Origin: Akkermansia muciniphila
GTDB taxonomy: Bacteria > Verrucomicrobiota > Verrucomicrobiia > Verrucomicrobiales > Akkermansiaceae
Reading direction: 5' to 3'
Assembly (NCBI GenBank): GCA_945901795.1
Contig: CAMDLP010000003.1
Location: 36,314-100,313 of the forward strand
DNA length: 64,000 nucleotides
Both the position numbers and the translations under genes were made by a program. Below, piece after piece: positions 1 to 8,000 of this stretch. The stretch's first letter is position 1. Every line of letters starts with the position of its first letter. The notes below the pieces were generated by a model. The model searched no databases. It was not told the DNA's origin and worked only from the letters and a program-made list of their open reading frames with translations.

Positions 1-2
1 CG

Positions 3-476
3 ATCGGACCGGAGGCGCGGATGCGCTTGCTGCGCAGCGCGCTCGATCAGGCCGCGTGGATCGACATCGAGGTGGCCAGCATCCGCGAGATGGGCGGGCT
101 TTTGAAGGAACTCGCCGAGCGGGAAATCCCGTGGATCGCCTCCTATCATGATTTCAACAAGCTCCCCGCAACCGCCGCGCTGGAAGACGCAGCGAGGCAG
201 GCGAAAGACGCCGGAGCCGCGGTTTTCAAGGCGGCTGCCAAGCTCGCCTCCCCGGCGGATCTCGCGCGGTTAGCGGATTTCCAACTGGCGGACCACGGGA
301 TCCCGGTCGCCACCATGGGCATGGGACCGCTGGCTCCGGTCTCGCGGTTGCTGTGCGCGCAATCCGGCAGCGTCCTCAACTACGGCTACCTCGGCACCAC
401 CGCGACCGCCCCCGGCCAGTGGGACAGCGCTTTATTGAAAACCGCCATCTCGCGGCTGGTCCCGTTCCACCTCTAG
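3..476 (+). CDS. aroD: Type I 3-dehydroquinate dehydratase, C-terminal part (5' end outside window)
   Basis: Dehydrates 3-dehydroquinate to 3-dehydroshikimate in the cytoplasmic shikimate pathway. The frame is open to the left window edge, so the gene starts outside and only about 157 residues are seen. Family landmarks are present in order: an acidic strand (AWIDIEVAS), the catalytic-base region WIASYHDFNK, a lysine-containing strand AAVFKAAAK that fits the Schiff-base lysine, the GMGPLAPVSR loop, and the terminal SVLNYGYLG segment. The stop codon overlaps the convergent dinG stop by 4 bp. The identification rests on these class I motifs; the N-terminal residues cannot be judged. Confidence 0.85.
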   Translation: MGPEARMRLLRSALDQAAWIDIEVASIREMGGLLKELAEREIPWIASYHDFNKLPATAALEDAARQAKDAGAAVFKAAAKLASPADLARLADFQLADHGIPVATMGMGPLAPVSRLLCAQSGSVLNYGYLGTTATAPGQWDSALLKTAISRLVPFHL

Positions 477-2470
477 CCGATGACTTCCACCGGCGCGTCC
501 GGCAGCGCTTTCAGAAACGCCTTGCCGTAGCGCTTGGTTAGAATGCGGTTGTCCAGAATGCAGACCAAGCCCTTATCGCGCTCGGTGCGGATCAGACGGC
601 CGACCCCTTGCCGCATTTTCAAAATCGCTTCCGGCACCGAGTAGTCCATGAACGGATTTCCTCCCGCCGCCTCGATCGCTTCCAGCCGCGACGCCGTGAG
701 CGGATGGTCCGGCACCGCGAACGGCAGACGCGTCACGATCACGTTAGAAAGCGCCTCGCCCGGCACGTCCACGCCGGTCCAGAAACTATCCGTTCCGAAC
801 AACACGCTGTGCACGTCGTTGCGAAATTCCTCGATCATCTTGTGCCGCGGCATCCCGTCGCCCTGCATGAAAACCCGCCAGCCCTGCGTCCGGAAAAAGT
901 GCTCCAGCCGCTGCGCCGCGTCGCGCATCGTGCGGTAGCTGGTGAACAGCACGAAGGCCCGGCCGTCGCTTTCTAACACGGACAGGCGGATTCCCTCCGC
1001 GAGCAGCTCGTCGTAGCGCGGCGTCCCGGGATCCGGCACGGATTTGTAAATGCGGATCTTCATCTGCCGCTGATAGTCGAACGGGCTGCCGATGCACAGC
1101 GCCCGGGCGTTTTCCGCGCCCACGCGGCCGCGGAAGTAGCCGAGCTTCGGGTCCCCCACCCCGAGCGTCGCGCTCGTCAGCACCAGGCTTTTCTTGCCGG
1201 AAAACAACAGCGGCCGCAGCTTGTCCGCCACGTTCACCGGCGCGGCGTGGAGGCTGAACTGCTGCTCGTCGCGCCCGCTTTTCTCCACCCAATACACGCT
1301 GTCATCCGTCGCCTGATCCAGGAAAACCCCGATCGAGCCGTGCGCCTCGCGCAGCCGCCGCGACGCGTCCTGCAGCTCGGAACGCGTCGTCTCCGACTCC
1401 TCGTCCGCCGCAAGATTGTCGATCTCCAGCCAGAGATTCCGCAACGGTTCCGCCAGCGTGTTAGGCACGACCTCCGTCTCGCGGATGCGGCACTCCTTCG
1501 AGAAATTCCCGAACTTCGCCACATCCCCGACCTGATGGAAAAACCGGTCCGCCGCGATCAACGCCGACTCCACCGCCGTCAGCGCCGACGCCCGGCGGAA
1601 CGCCTTCAACAAACCCTTGCGCGTCTTCGGATGATAGAGCCGTTGCAGGTCGAAGCGCAGCCCGGATTGGGACACCCGCAGCCCGAGCTGGATCGCCGCG
1701 ACCTGCTCGATGGTGTGCGCCTCGTCAAGGATCGCGAAATCATTGGGAAACAAAAACCCGCCGGTCTTTTTCTCGTCCTCGTCGTCCGTCGGCTCGTCGT
1801 CGGTATTCAGCAGCGCGAAGAACAAGGTGTGGTTCACCACGATCAATTTCGCGTCTGCCGCCGCCTTGCGGGCTTCCTGAAAAAAGCAGTTGCCGCGCGG
1901 CCCGCAGTGGCGCGCCGTGCACAGGTGCGCCTCGCTGCACACTTGCAGCCAGACCTTCATCTGCGGTTGGAAATCCAAATCGCTGAGCGTGCCGTCGCGG
2001 GTTTTTTCCGCCCACTTGGCGATCGCTTCGAGCTCGTCGTTCTCGGTGTTCGTGAAAAGGTCCGCCGATTGCTCGAACGCCCGCCGCAGCCGCAGCGGGC
2101 ACAAATAATTCTGCCGCCCCTTCAAGAGCACCGCCGGAAGCTCCTCGCCGAGGATTTTCCGCACGATCGGAATATCCTTCCTGACCAACTGCTCCTGCAA
2201 GTTGATCGTGTGCGTGGAAATGACCCCCTTCCGCCCCGTCTCCAGCGCGAACCGCGCGGCCGGCAGCAGATACGCCAGCGATTTCCCCACCCCGGTGCCC
2301 GCCTCCGCCACCAGCGGATTCGCGCCGATGAGCGCTTCCGCCACCGCCACCGCCAGCTCCTGCTGCTGCGGCCGGTATTCGAAATCGCGTGATTTCGCCA
2401 GCAGGCCTTTCCGCGAAAAAGCCTCCCGCACCGCATCGCTGAATCCGGGGATCGGTTGGCCTTCGGTCAT
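473..2470 (-). CDS. dinG: DinG-type ATP-dependent DNA helicase (XPD/Rad3 family)
   Basis: A 665-residue superfamily 2 5'-3' helicase, probably acting on R-loops, forks or damaged DNA. The Walker A motif (AEAGTGVGKS) lies near residue 50, the DEAH-type box (AILDEAHTIE) about a third of the way in, and the C-terminal helicase half contains VGRLIRT. Between motifs I and II sit cysteines (CPLRLRR, then CSEAHLCTARHCGPRGNC) that fit the iron-sulfur cluster of the XPD/DinG family. An upstream extension in the same frame is Arg/Trp-rich and lies opposite the divergent permease start, so it is rejected. The ATG at 2470 is chosen because GGGAG lies 9 nt upstream. Confidence 0.92.
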   Translation of the reverse strand: MTEGQPIPGFSDAVREAFSRKGLLAKSRDFEYRPQQQELAVAVAEALIGANPLVAEAGTGVGKSLAYLLPAARFALETGRKGVISTHTINLQEQLVRKDIPIVRKILGEELPAVLLKGRQNYLCPLRLRRAFEQSADLFTNTENDELEAIAKWAEKTRDGTLSDLDFQPQMKVWLQVCSEAHLCTARHCGPRGNCFFQEARKAAADAKLIVVNHTLFFALLNTDDEPTDDEDEKKTGGFLFPNDFAILDEAHTIEQVAAIQLGLRVSQSGLRFDLQRLYHPKTRKGLLKAFRRASALTAVESALIAADRFFHQVGDVAKFGNFSKECRIRETEVVPNTLAEPLRNLWLEIDNLAADEESETTRSELQDASRRLREAHGSIGVFLDQATDDSVYWVEKSGRDEQQFSLHAAPVNVADKLRPLLFSGKKSLVLTSATLGVGDPKLGYFRGRVGAENARALCIGSPFDYQRQMKIRIYKSVPDPGTPRYDELLAEGIRLSVLESDGRAFVLFTSYRTMRDAAQRLEHFFRTQGWRVFMQGDGMPRHKMIEEFRNDVHSVLFGTDSFWTGVDVPGEALSNVIVTRLPFAVPDHPLTASRLEAIEAAGGNPFMDYSVPEAILKMRQGVGRLIRTERDKGLVCILDNRILTKRYGKAFLKALPDAPVEVIG

Positions 2471-2600
2471 GGAAATCATCTCCCGGCCATCGCATCCGGC
2501 ATTGGCCTTCCTGCCAAGCCGCAACTTCGCGCAGCGCCGCCATAACGCGCTCGACAGCTCTCCCCTGCCACCTCCACTGTCTCCCGCCCGCGGCCGGTCC

Positions 2601-3968
2601 ATGAATTTTTTCCGCAACCATCTCTTGCGCTTCCTGCTCCCCCTCGCGCTCGCCGCCGTAGGGGTCGCGATCTGCGCCGTGCTCGTCCCCGCGGAAACCG
2701 CCGCCGTCCGCGAGCAGCTCGTCGGTTTCCCGGACTCCGATTTCCAAGCCCACCAAGCGCGCCCACTCATCCTCACCGTCCTGTGCTTTCTACCCGCGCT
2801 CGCCGCTTTCTGCTACGCCCTCGGCAGCACCTTGGACCGCTACATCACCCGCCAGTTCGCCGGGATTTTCGCCGTCTGCCTCGGCGCGCTGCTGATGATC
2901 TGGCTGCTGATGGACATGGCCGACAAGATCGGCGATTTCCGCGAATCCAAGAACCTCATCGCGACCATCGTCAATTTCTACGCCGCCCGCTCGCCGGCGA
3001 TCTTGCTCCTGTTATTGCCATACAGCCTGCTGCTCGCGCTGCTTTATGCGCTGGGAAAACTTTCCAGCAGCCGCGAAATCATCGCCATGATCCAGGCCGG
3101 CCGCAGCGTGATCCGGATCACCTTGCCGCTCATCATCGCCGGTCTGTTTTTCAGCCTGATAGGCCTCGGACTCAACTACCAATGGGCCCCTGCCGCCGAG
3201 GGCAACATCGACAACATCCTGGCCCAAGCCAGCGGCAAACAAGCCACCGAGGCCACCCGCGTGCTCTATCGGAATGCAACCAGCCGCCGCTTGTGGATGA
3301 TCGGCGCGTTTCCCCATGACTACCAGAAGGGCAAGGCGCTGCAGGACGTCGAGATCACCACCACCCGCGAGGACAAAACCCTGGAAAGCCGCCTCTGCGC
3401 CAAGCGCGCCTTCTGGGACCGCTCGACCCGCCGCTGGACTTTCGAGGAGGCCGTCACCGGAAATTATCCGCCCAAACAAGCTCCGGTTTTTGAAACCCAT
3501 CCCGCGCCAGTGACCATCGACACCTGGAGCGAAACCCCGTGGCAGCTCATCAAGCCCGGCCTCAGCGCCGAAAACCTCGGCGTCCCGGACCTCAGCAGCT
3601 GGCTCAAAGCCTGGTCACAAAACGGCCAGTTCGCCGATCCAGCAGCCTACCTCACGCATTGGCACTACCGCTGGGCGCTGCCCTTCGCCTGCCTCGTCAC
3701 GGTGCTGTTAGCCACCCCACTGGGCATCCACTTTTCCCGCCGCGGTCCGGGCGGCGGGATCTTCCTCGCCGTGGTCCTCTCCGCGCTGATGTTGCTTTTC
3801 TCCAGCATCTCCCTCGCCCTCGGCGAATCCGGCACCCTCCGCCCGGAACACGCCGCCTGGCTTCCCAACATCACCTTCTCCCTGCTCGGACTCTATCTCT
3901 TCCACCGCCGGATCTCCGGCCAATCGATCTACCTGATTCTCCGCCGTCTCATACCCGGCAACGACTGA
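2601..3968 (+). CDS. LptF/LptG-family (YjgP/YjgQ) permease
   Basis: A 455-residue inner-membrane protein of the family that forms the membrane part of the LptBFG lipopolysaccharide exporter. The core begins near residue 78 with LDRYITRQFAGIF, followed by the usual cluster of transmembrane segments, a large periplasmic beta-jellyroll stretch (about residues 190-340), and C-terminal helices including ATPLGIHFSRRGPGGG. There is an extra N-terminal section of about 75 residues with two hydrophobic helices before the canonical start; it is not an obvious artefact because it reads as membrane protein throughout. The ATG at 2601 follows directly from the divergent dinG promoter region. LptF and LptG cannot be told apart here. 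Confidence 0.85.
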   Translation: MNFFRNHLLRFLLPLALAAVGVAICAVLVPAETAAVREQLVGFPDSDFQAHQARPLILTVLCFLPALAAFCYALGSTLDRYITRQFAGIFAVCLGALLMIWLLMDMADKIGDFRESKNLIATIVNFYAARSPAILLLLLPYSLLLALLYALGKLSSSREIIAMIQAGRSVIRITLPLIIAGLFFSLIGLGLNYQWAPAAEGNIDNILAQASGKQATEATRVLYRNATSRRLWMIGAFPHDYQKGKALQDVEITTTREDKTLESRLCAKRAFWDRSTRRWTFEEAVTGNYPPKQAPVFETHPAPVTIDTWSETPWQLIKPGLSAENLGVPDLSSWLKAWSQNGQFADPAAYLTHWHYRWALPFACLVTVLLATPLGIHFSRRGPGGGIFLAVVLSALMLLFSSISLALGESGTLRPEHAAWLPNITFSLLGLYLFHRRISGQSIYLILRRLIPGND

Positions 3969-3982
3969 ACCACTCCTCTCCC

Positions 3983-4588
3983 ATGGCTATTGCAGAACCC
4001 TGGCATGTCCGCTCCCGCGGCCGCGAATGCGCCGCCGCCCAACGTCCCTTCGTCGATGGCGAAACCATCGTCACCGCCCTTTTCCCCGACCCCGAATCCA
4101 GCGGCTACCTCCGCCGCGACTATTGCGTGGAAGGCTGGGCGACCTATCAGGAAACCGGCGGCAAGCCCTTCTCCTTCTGGCGCACCACCTACACCGCCAT
4201 CCAAAACAACGATGCCGCTATCGCCGCCGAAAGACTCAGCGCCGAGGAAATCCTCCAACGCCTGGTGGAAGAGGACGAGGACCACACCGAAAACGCCCGC
4301 TTCATCCTCGCCGTGATGTTGGAGCGGCAAAAACTCCTGCGCGAGACCGACAGCCAGCGCACCCCCAGCGGCATCCTGCGCGTTTACGAACACCGCAAGA
4401 CCGGCGAGGTCTTCATCGTCAAGGATCCCGACATTCCCCTCAGCCAGGTGGAAGCGGTCCAGAACGAAGTTTTCATCCTCCTCGAAAACAACGGCCGCAC
4501 CCCGAGCCCGGAACAGGAACCCACCCCGGAAGCACTACCGGACGAGACTCCCAATTCCCCTGCCGACCCAGCGCCGCCCGACGCCTAA
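3983..4588 (+). CDS. Conserved hypothetical protein, acidic, Pro-rich tail
   Basis: A 201-residue soluble protein 14 bp downstream of the LptF/G-type gene and probably co-transcribed. No signal peptide or membrane segment is visible. The N-terminal half contains GWATYQETGGKPFSFWRTTY; the middle is acidic (LVEEDEDHTENARF) with a helical run of charged residues; the last 40 residues are rich in Pro, Glu and Asp and look disordered. The family was not recognised. Codon usage matches the neighbours and the reading frame is closed cleanly, so it is probably a real gene. Confidence 0.75.
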   Translation: MAIAEPWHVRSRGRECAAAQRPFVDGETIVTALFPDPESSGYLRRDYCVEGWATYQETGGKPFSFWRTTYTAIQNNDAAIAAERLSAEEILQRLVEEDEDHTENARFILAVMLERQKLLRETDSQRTPSGILRVYEHRKTGEVFIVKDPDIPLSQVEAVQNEVFILLENNGRTPSPEQEPTPEALPDETPNSPADPAPPDA

Positions 4589-4592
4589 ACAA

Positions 4593-4615
4593 GTGTGTCC
4601 CGACTGTCTCAGCCG
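4593..4615 (-). repeat. REP-like palindrome, copy 1
   Basis: On the minus strand it reads CCCGGCTGAGACAGTCGGG followed by ACAC, giving a stem of about 7 bp closing an AGA loop. Nearly identical copies occur at 21485 and 33370, always in intergenic DNA. Confidence 0.65.
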
Positions 4616-4634
4616 GGAGGAAAAGCGCATCGCA

Positions 4635-4658
4635 CCTTGGACTGCTGCAGCCTGCTGC
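4635..4658 (+). repeat. Dispersed repeat family B, copy 1
   Basis: CCTTGGACTGCTGCAGCCTG shares 18 of 20 positions with the sequence starting at 38005 (CCTTGGACTGATACAGCCTG). Both copies are followed by CTG and lie in intergenic DNA. Confidence 0.5.
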
Positions 4659-4984
4659 CGCTAGCGGGGGATGGAAGCTCTGCTCCATGCGGGGCGGAGC
4701 TCTTCACGGCGCAGAAGACGCTCCGCACCGCATCCGGCAGAGCCGGAGTTACCGTGGGCGCGAGCAGAGCATCGCGCACTCCGGAGTGCGGCACGCTCTG
4801 CTCACTGTAGAGGATAGAAAACGGGAAAAATGATCGAAGCTGAGTCATGAACGCCTCCATCACCGCAGTTCGTGAACGCGCCGTGCAAGGAGTGACGCGG
4901 CCGTTTCCATGTGCTGCGGGAGCCACTCGGTATTTTGTGAAGGGGGGCTTATCCGGGGAGGAATTCGCTGTGCAGCGAGTGGGG

Positions 4985-5012
4985 AGGGAACATCGAACAT
5001 CGAACGTCGAAG
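4985..5012 (+). repeat. Heptamer tandem repeat
   Basis: Three to four degenerate units of the heptamer GAACATC (GAACATC, GAACATC, GAACGTC, GAAGTGG). It is low-complexity intergenic sequence just before the convergent end of the giant gene. Its function is unknown. Confidence 0.5.
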
Positions 5013-5044
5013 TGGAGAGCTGGCGAGGCGACCGGTGATCGCGG

Positions 5045-8000
5045 CTACGGGGAAGACGGCCCGATCTGAATGAACAGCCGCCGCTCGGCCCCGGCTGGCA
5101 GATCTGCTGCGGGGATGAGAACGGAGGTCTCGGTGGCGGGCCAGTCGGCCGCTTTGAAAATGCCGACATCTTTCCAACTGCCAAGATCGCTCGACGCACG
5201 GACCTGATAGTCGCGACCGGGGACGGTCTGGATGAGGGCGGAAGCGCCTGCGGGACCGGGGGTGAGATTGAGCGTCTTCATCACGCTCGTGCGGTCCGTG
5301 GGGCTGGTGCCGGCCTGGTATTCCGCGAGGTCGTTCATGCCGTCATTGTCACTATCAAGAGTGGCGGAGAGCTGGTTGAGGCCGGGAGCGAAGGCGAGCT
5401 CCCACGAGTCCTTGAGGCCGTCCCCGTCCTCATCATCCTTGCCGCCGAAGCCGAGGGTGATGGAGAACAGGTAGTCGCGCTGGAAAAGTGCTCCGGGGAG
5501 GTAAGGGGCCGGATAACGGAAGGGCACCACCGGCGCTTGCCCGAGCTCGAGGATGGCTCCCCGGTCCTCGGAGTCGTAGCGGTAGAAAATGGAATCTCCT
5601 CCATGGATGAAACTAACCGCCCCGGCCTGGGTCCCGGGGCTGCCGTCGGGTAAATTGTCCACGAAGCCCGGTGCGATCGTTTCGCCGGGAGCAACGACGA
5701 TGGTGGCGGGCGCGCCTGAGAACGGCACGTCATTGTTTCCAACAGAGTAAACCGGCCGGGCGTCGCCGATGGCCAGCACCGTGAAGTCGCCGGGACCGTT
5801 GATCCGCACCACGAAGGGGGTCAGCGGATCGGTGACTTGCGAGGCGTGGAAGCGGAAACGGTCGACACTGACGGTGAGCGTCCCGGTGCCTTGGTTGGTG
5901 AAGGCTTCGGCTTGATTGATGACGAAGTTCGACTTCCCGCCGTCGGGCTGTTTATACCCCGCTTGGTCGAGGTTGTTGCCCATTTGGAGGGCGGAGACGA
6001 TGTAAGTGAAGGCGAAGTGATAGTCGCGGGCATGATGGGTGATGAGATTGGTTCCCGGGACCGGAGCGCTGCCGAGCGTGAGCGAGCCGGCATTGCTGTC
6101 CAAGAGGCCGCCGCCATGCCAGACGGCGGTGCCTCCGTCGGTCCAGGCGATGACTTCCGCGCCGCTGCCGCCGCTGCCGTTAGGGTTGGCATCGAGGAAG
6201 CCGGGGGCGATCGACTCGCCCGGAAGCAGGGTGACGCTGAGCGGCGCATCGCTGAAGGCGAGGTTGTTCCCGCCGGTCGAGTAGCCGCTGCGGGTGCTGC
6301 CGATGGCGAGGACGGTGAAATTGTCCGGGGCGTTGATTTTCACGACGAAGGGCGTGAGCGGATCGCCGGCGAGCTGGGCGTGGAAGGAAAAGCGGTCGAG
6401 CCGCAGGGTGACGGGACTCGATTCGGTGTTGGTGTAGATGGCGTTCTTTTGGATCACCATGTTCGAGCGCCACGGATTGCTCACCGGTGAAGCGAGCTCG
6501 CCGCCGAGTTCGAGGCTGATGGAGAACAGGTAGTCGCGCCGGAAGCCGCTCCCCCCGGTGTACGGAAACGGGACCAGCGGCGGCTGACCGACGACGAGGG
6601 TGGCTCCGAGATTGAGGACGTCGTAGTAATAGGTGATGAGGTCGGCGGTTTGAGAGCCCACCTCGTAGATGAAGCTGAGCGCGCCGTTCTGGCTTCCCGG
6701 GGTGCCGTTCGGCAGGTTGTCGACGAAGCCGGGAGCGATGGTTTCGCCGGGGGCGAGCACGAGGGTGGCGGGCGTGCCGGAGAAGGGCAGGTCATTGTTT
6801 CCCACCTCGTAGGCGGTCTGGGGGCTGCCGACGGCCAGCAGGGTGAAATTTCCCGGGCTGTTGATGCGGACGATGAACGGAGTCAACGGATCGGTGACGC
6901 GGCTGGCATGGAAACGGAAGCGATCCACGGTGACGGTTAGGTTTCCACCGGTGGTGTTGGTAAAGGAATCGGTGTGGTTGACGACGAAGTTCGAGTTCGC
7001 GCCATCGGCAGTCTTGAAGCCCGGCAGATCGAGACTGTTGCCCAACTGAAGCGAGGAGAAATGGTAAGTGACGGCGAATTGATAGTCGCGGGCTTGATTG
7101 GCGATGAGATTGGTTCCCGGGACCGGGGCGCTACCGAGAGTGAGCGAGCCGGCATCGCCGTCCAAGGGGCCGCCGCCATGCCAGACGGAAGTGACGCCGT
7201 CAGTCCAGGAGACGACTTCCGCGCCGCCGCCGCCACTGCCGTTAGGATTGGCATCGAGGAAGCCGGGGGCGATCGACTCGCCCGGTTGCAGGGTGATGCT
7301 GAGCGGGGCATCGCTGAAGGCCAGGTCGTTCGCGCCGGAGGAATAGCCGCTGCGGGTAGTGCCGATGGCGACGACGGTGAAATCGTCCGGGGCATTCACC
7401 CGCACGAAGAAGGGCGTGACCGGGTCTCCGGCGAGGTTCGCATGGAAGGAAAAGCGGTCCAACAGCACGGTGACGGGACTGGATCCGGTATTGGTGTAAG
7501 TGGCGTTTTTTTGGATGACCATGTTGGATTTCCAAACCTCGCCGCCGGTGCTTCCGCCGGGTGCGCCGGTGATGCCGAGGTCTCCACCGCCGAAGAAACT
7601 CTGTGACTTGGTGCACGAGTCGGCGTTCATCGAGAGAATCCAGTTAGCCACCCGCGCGACGGAGGCGTAATCGACCGGACCGCGGGCGATCGGCGGCATC
7701 ACGATGGGCGAGTTGTGCGCGCTGATGCGCTGGAAGAGCACGGAGTTGTCCAAGCTACCGGGCTTGATCACCGCGGGTGCGGACAGGCCGAGGCCGTCGA
7801 TCACGGGCCCGCAGACGAGCGACTGGTTGGTCAGCGGCGTGGTGAACCGGGCGTCGAAGAACGCGCGGGAACTTCCGTCCGGCTGATGGCAATGCGAGCA
7901 GTTGCTGTCGAGGTAGGAGCGGACGTATTTCTCGTCGGATAGATCCGGATCACGGATGTCGCCGGAGGTGATCACGCTGGCGAGATCCGCGGCCTTGAGA

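Larger units (their letters stand above)
4589..5044. other. Convergent intergenic region built from short repeats
   Basis: No gene is seen in these 456 bp between two convergent genes. They hold a palindromic repeat (4593-4615), a second dispersed repeat (4635-4658), a 9-bp inverted repeat GAGCAGAGC/GCTCTGCTC at 4762-4770 and 4795-4803 around the palindrome CACTCCGGAGTG, and a heptamer tandem repeat (4985-5012). Short open frames here lack protein-like composition. Confidence 0.6.

Noticed and set aside
1247..2392. Long open frame opposite dinG
   Set aside because: Arg/Pro-rich shadow of a well-supported helicase in GC-rich DNA; no domain-like sequence.
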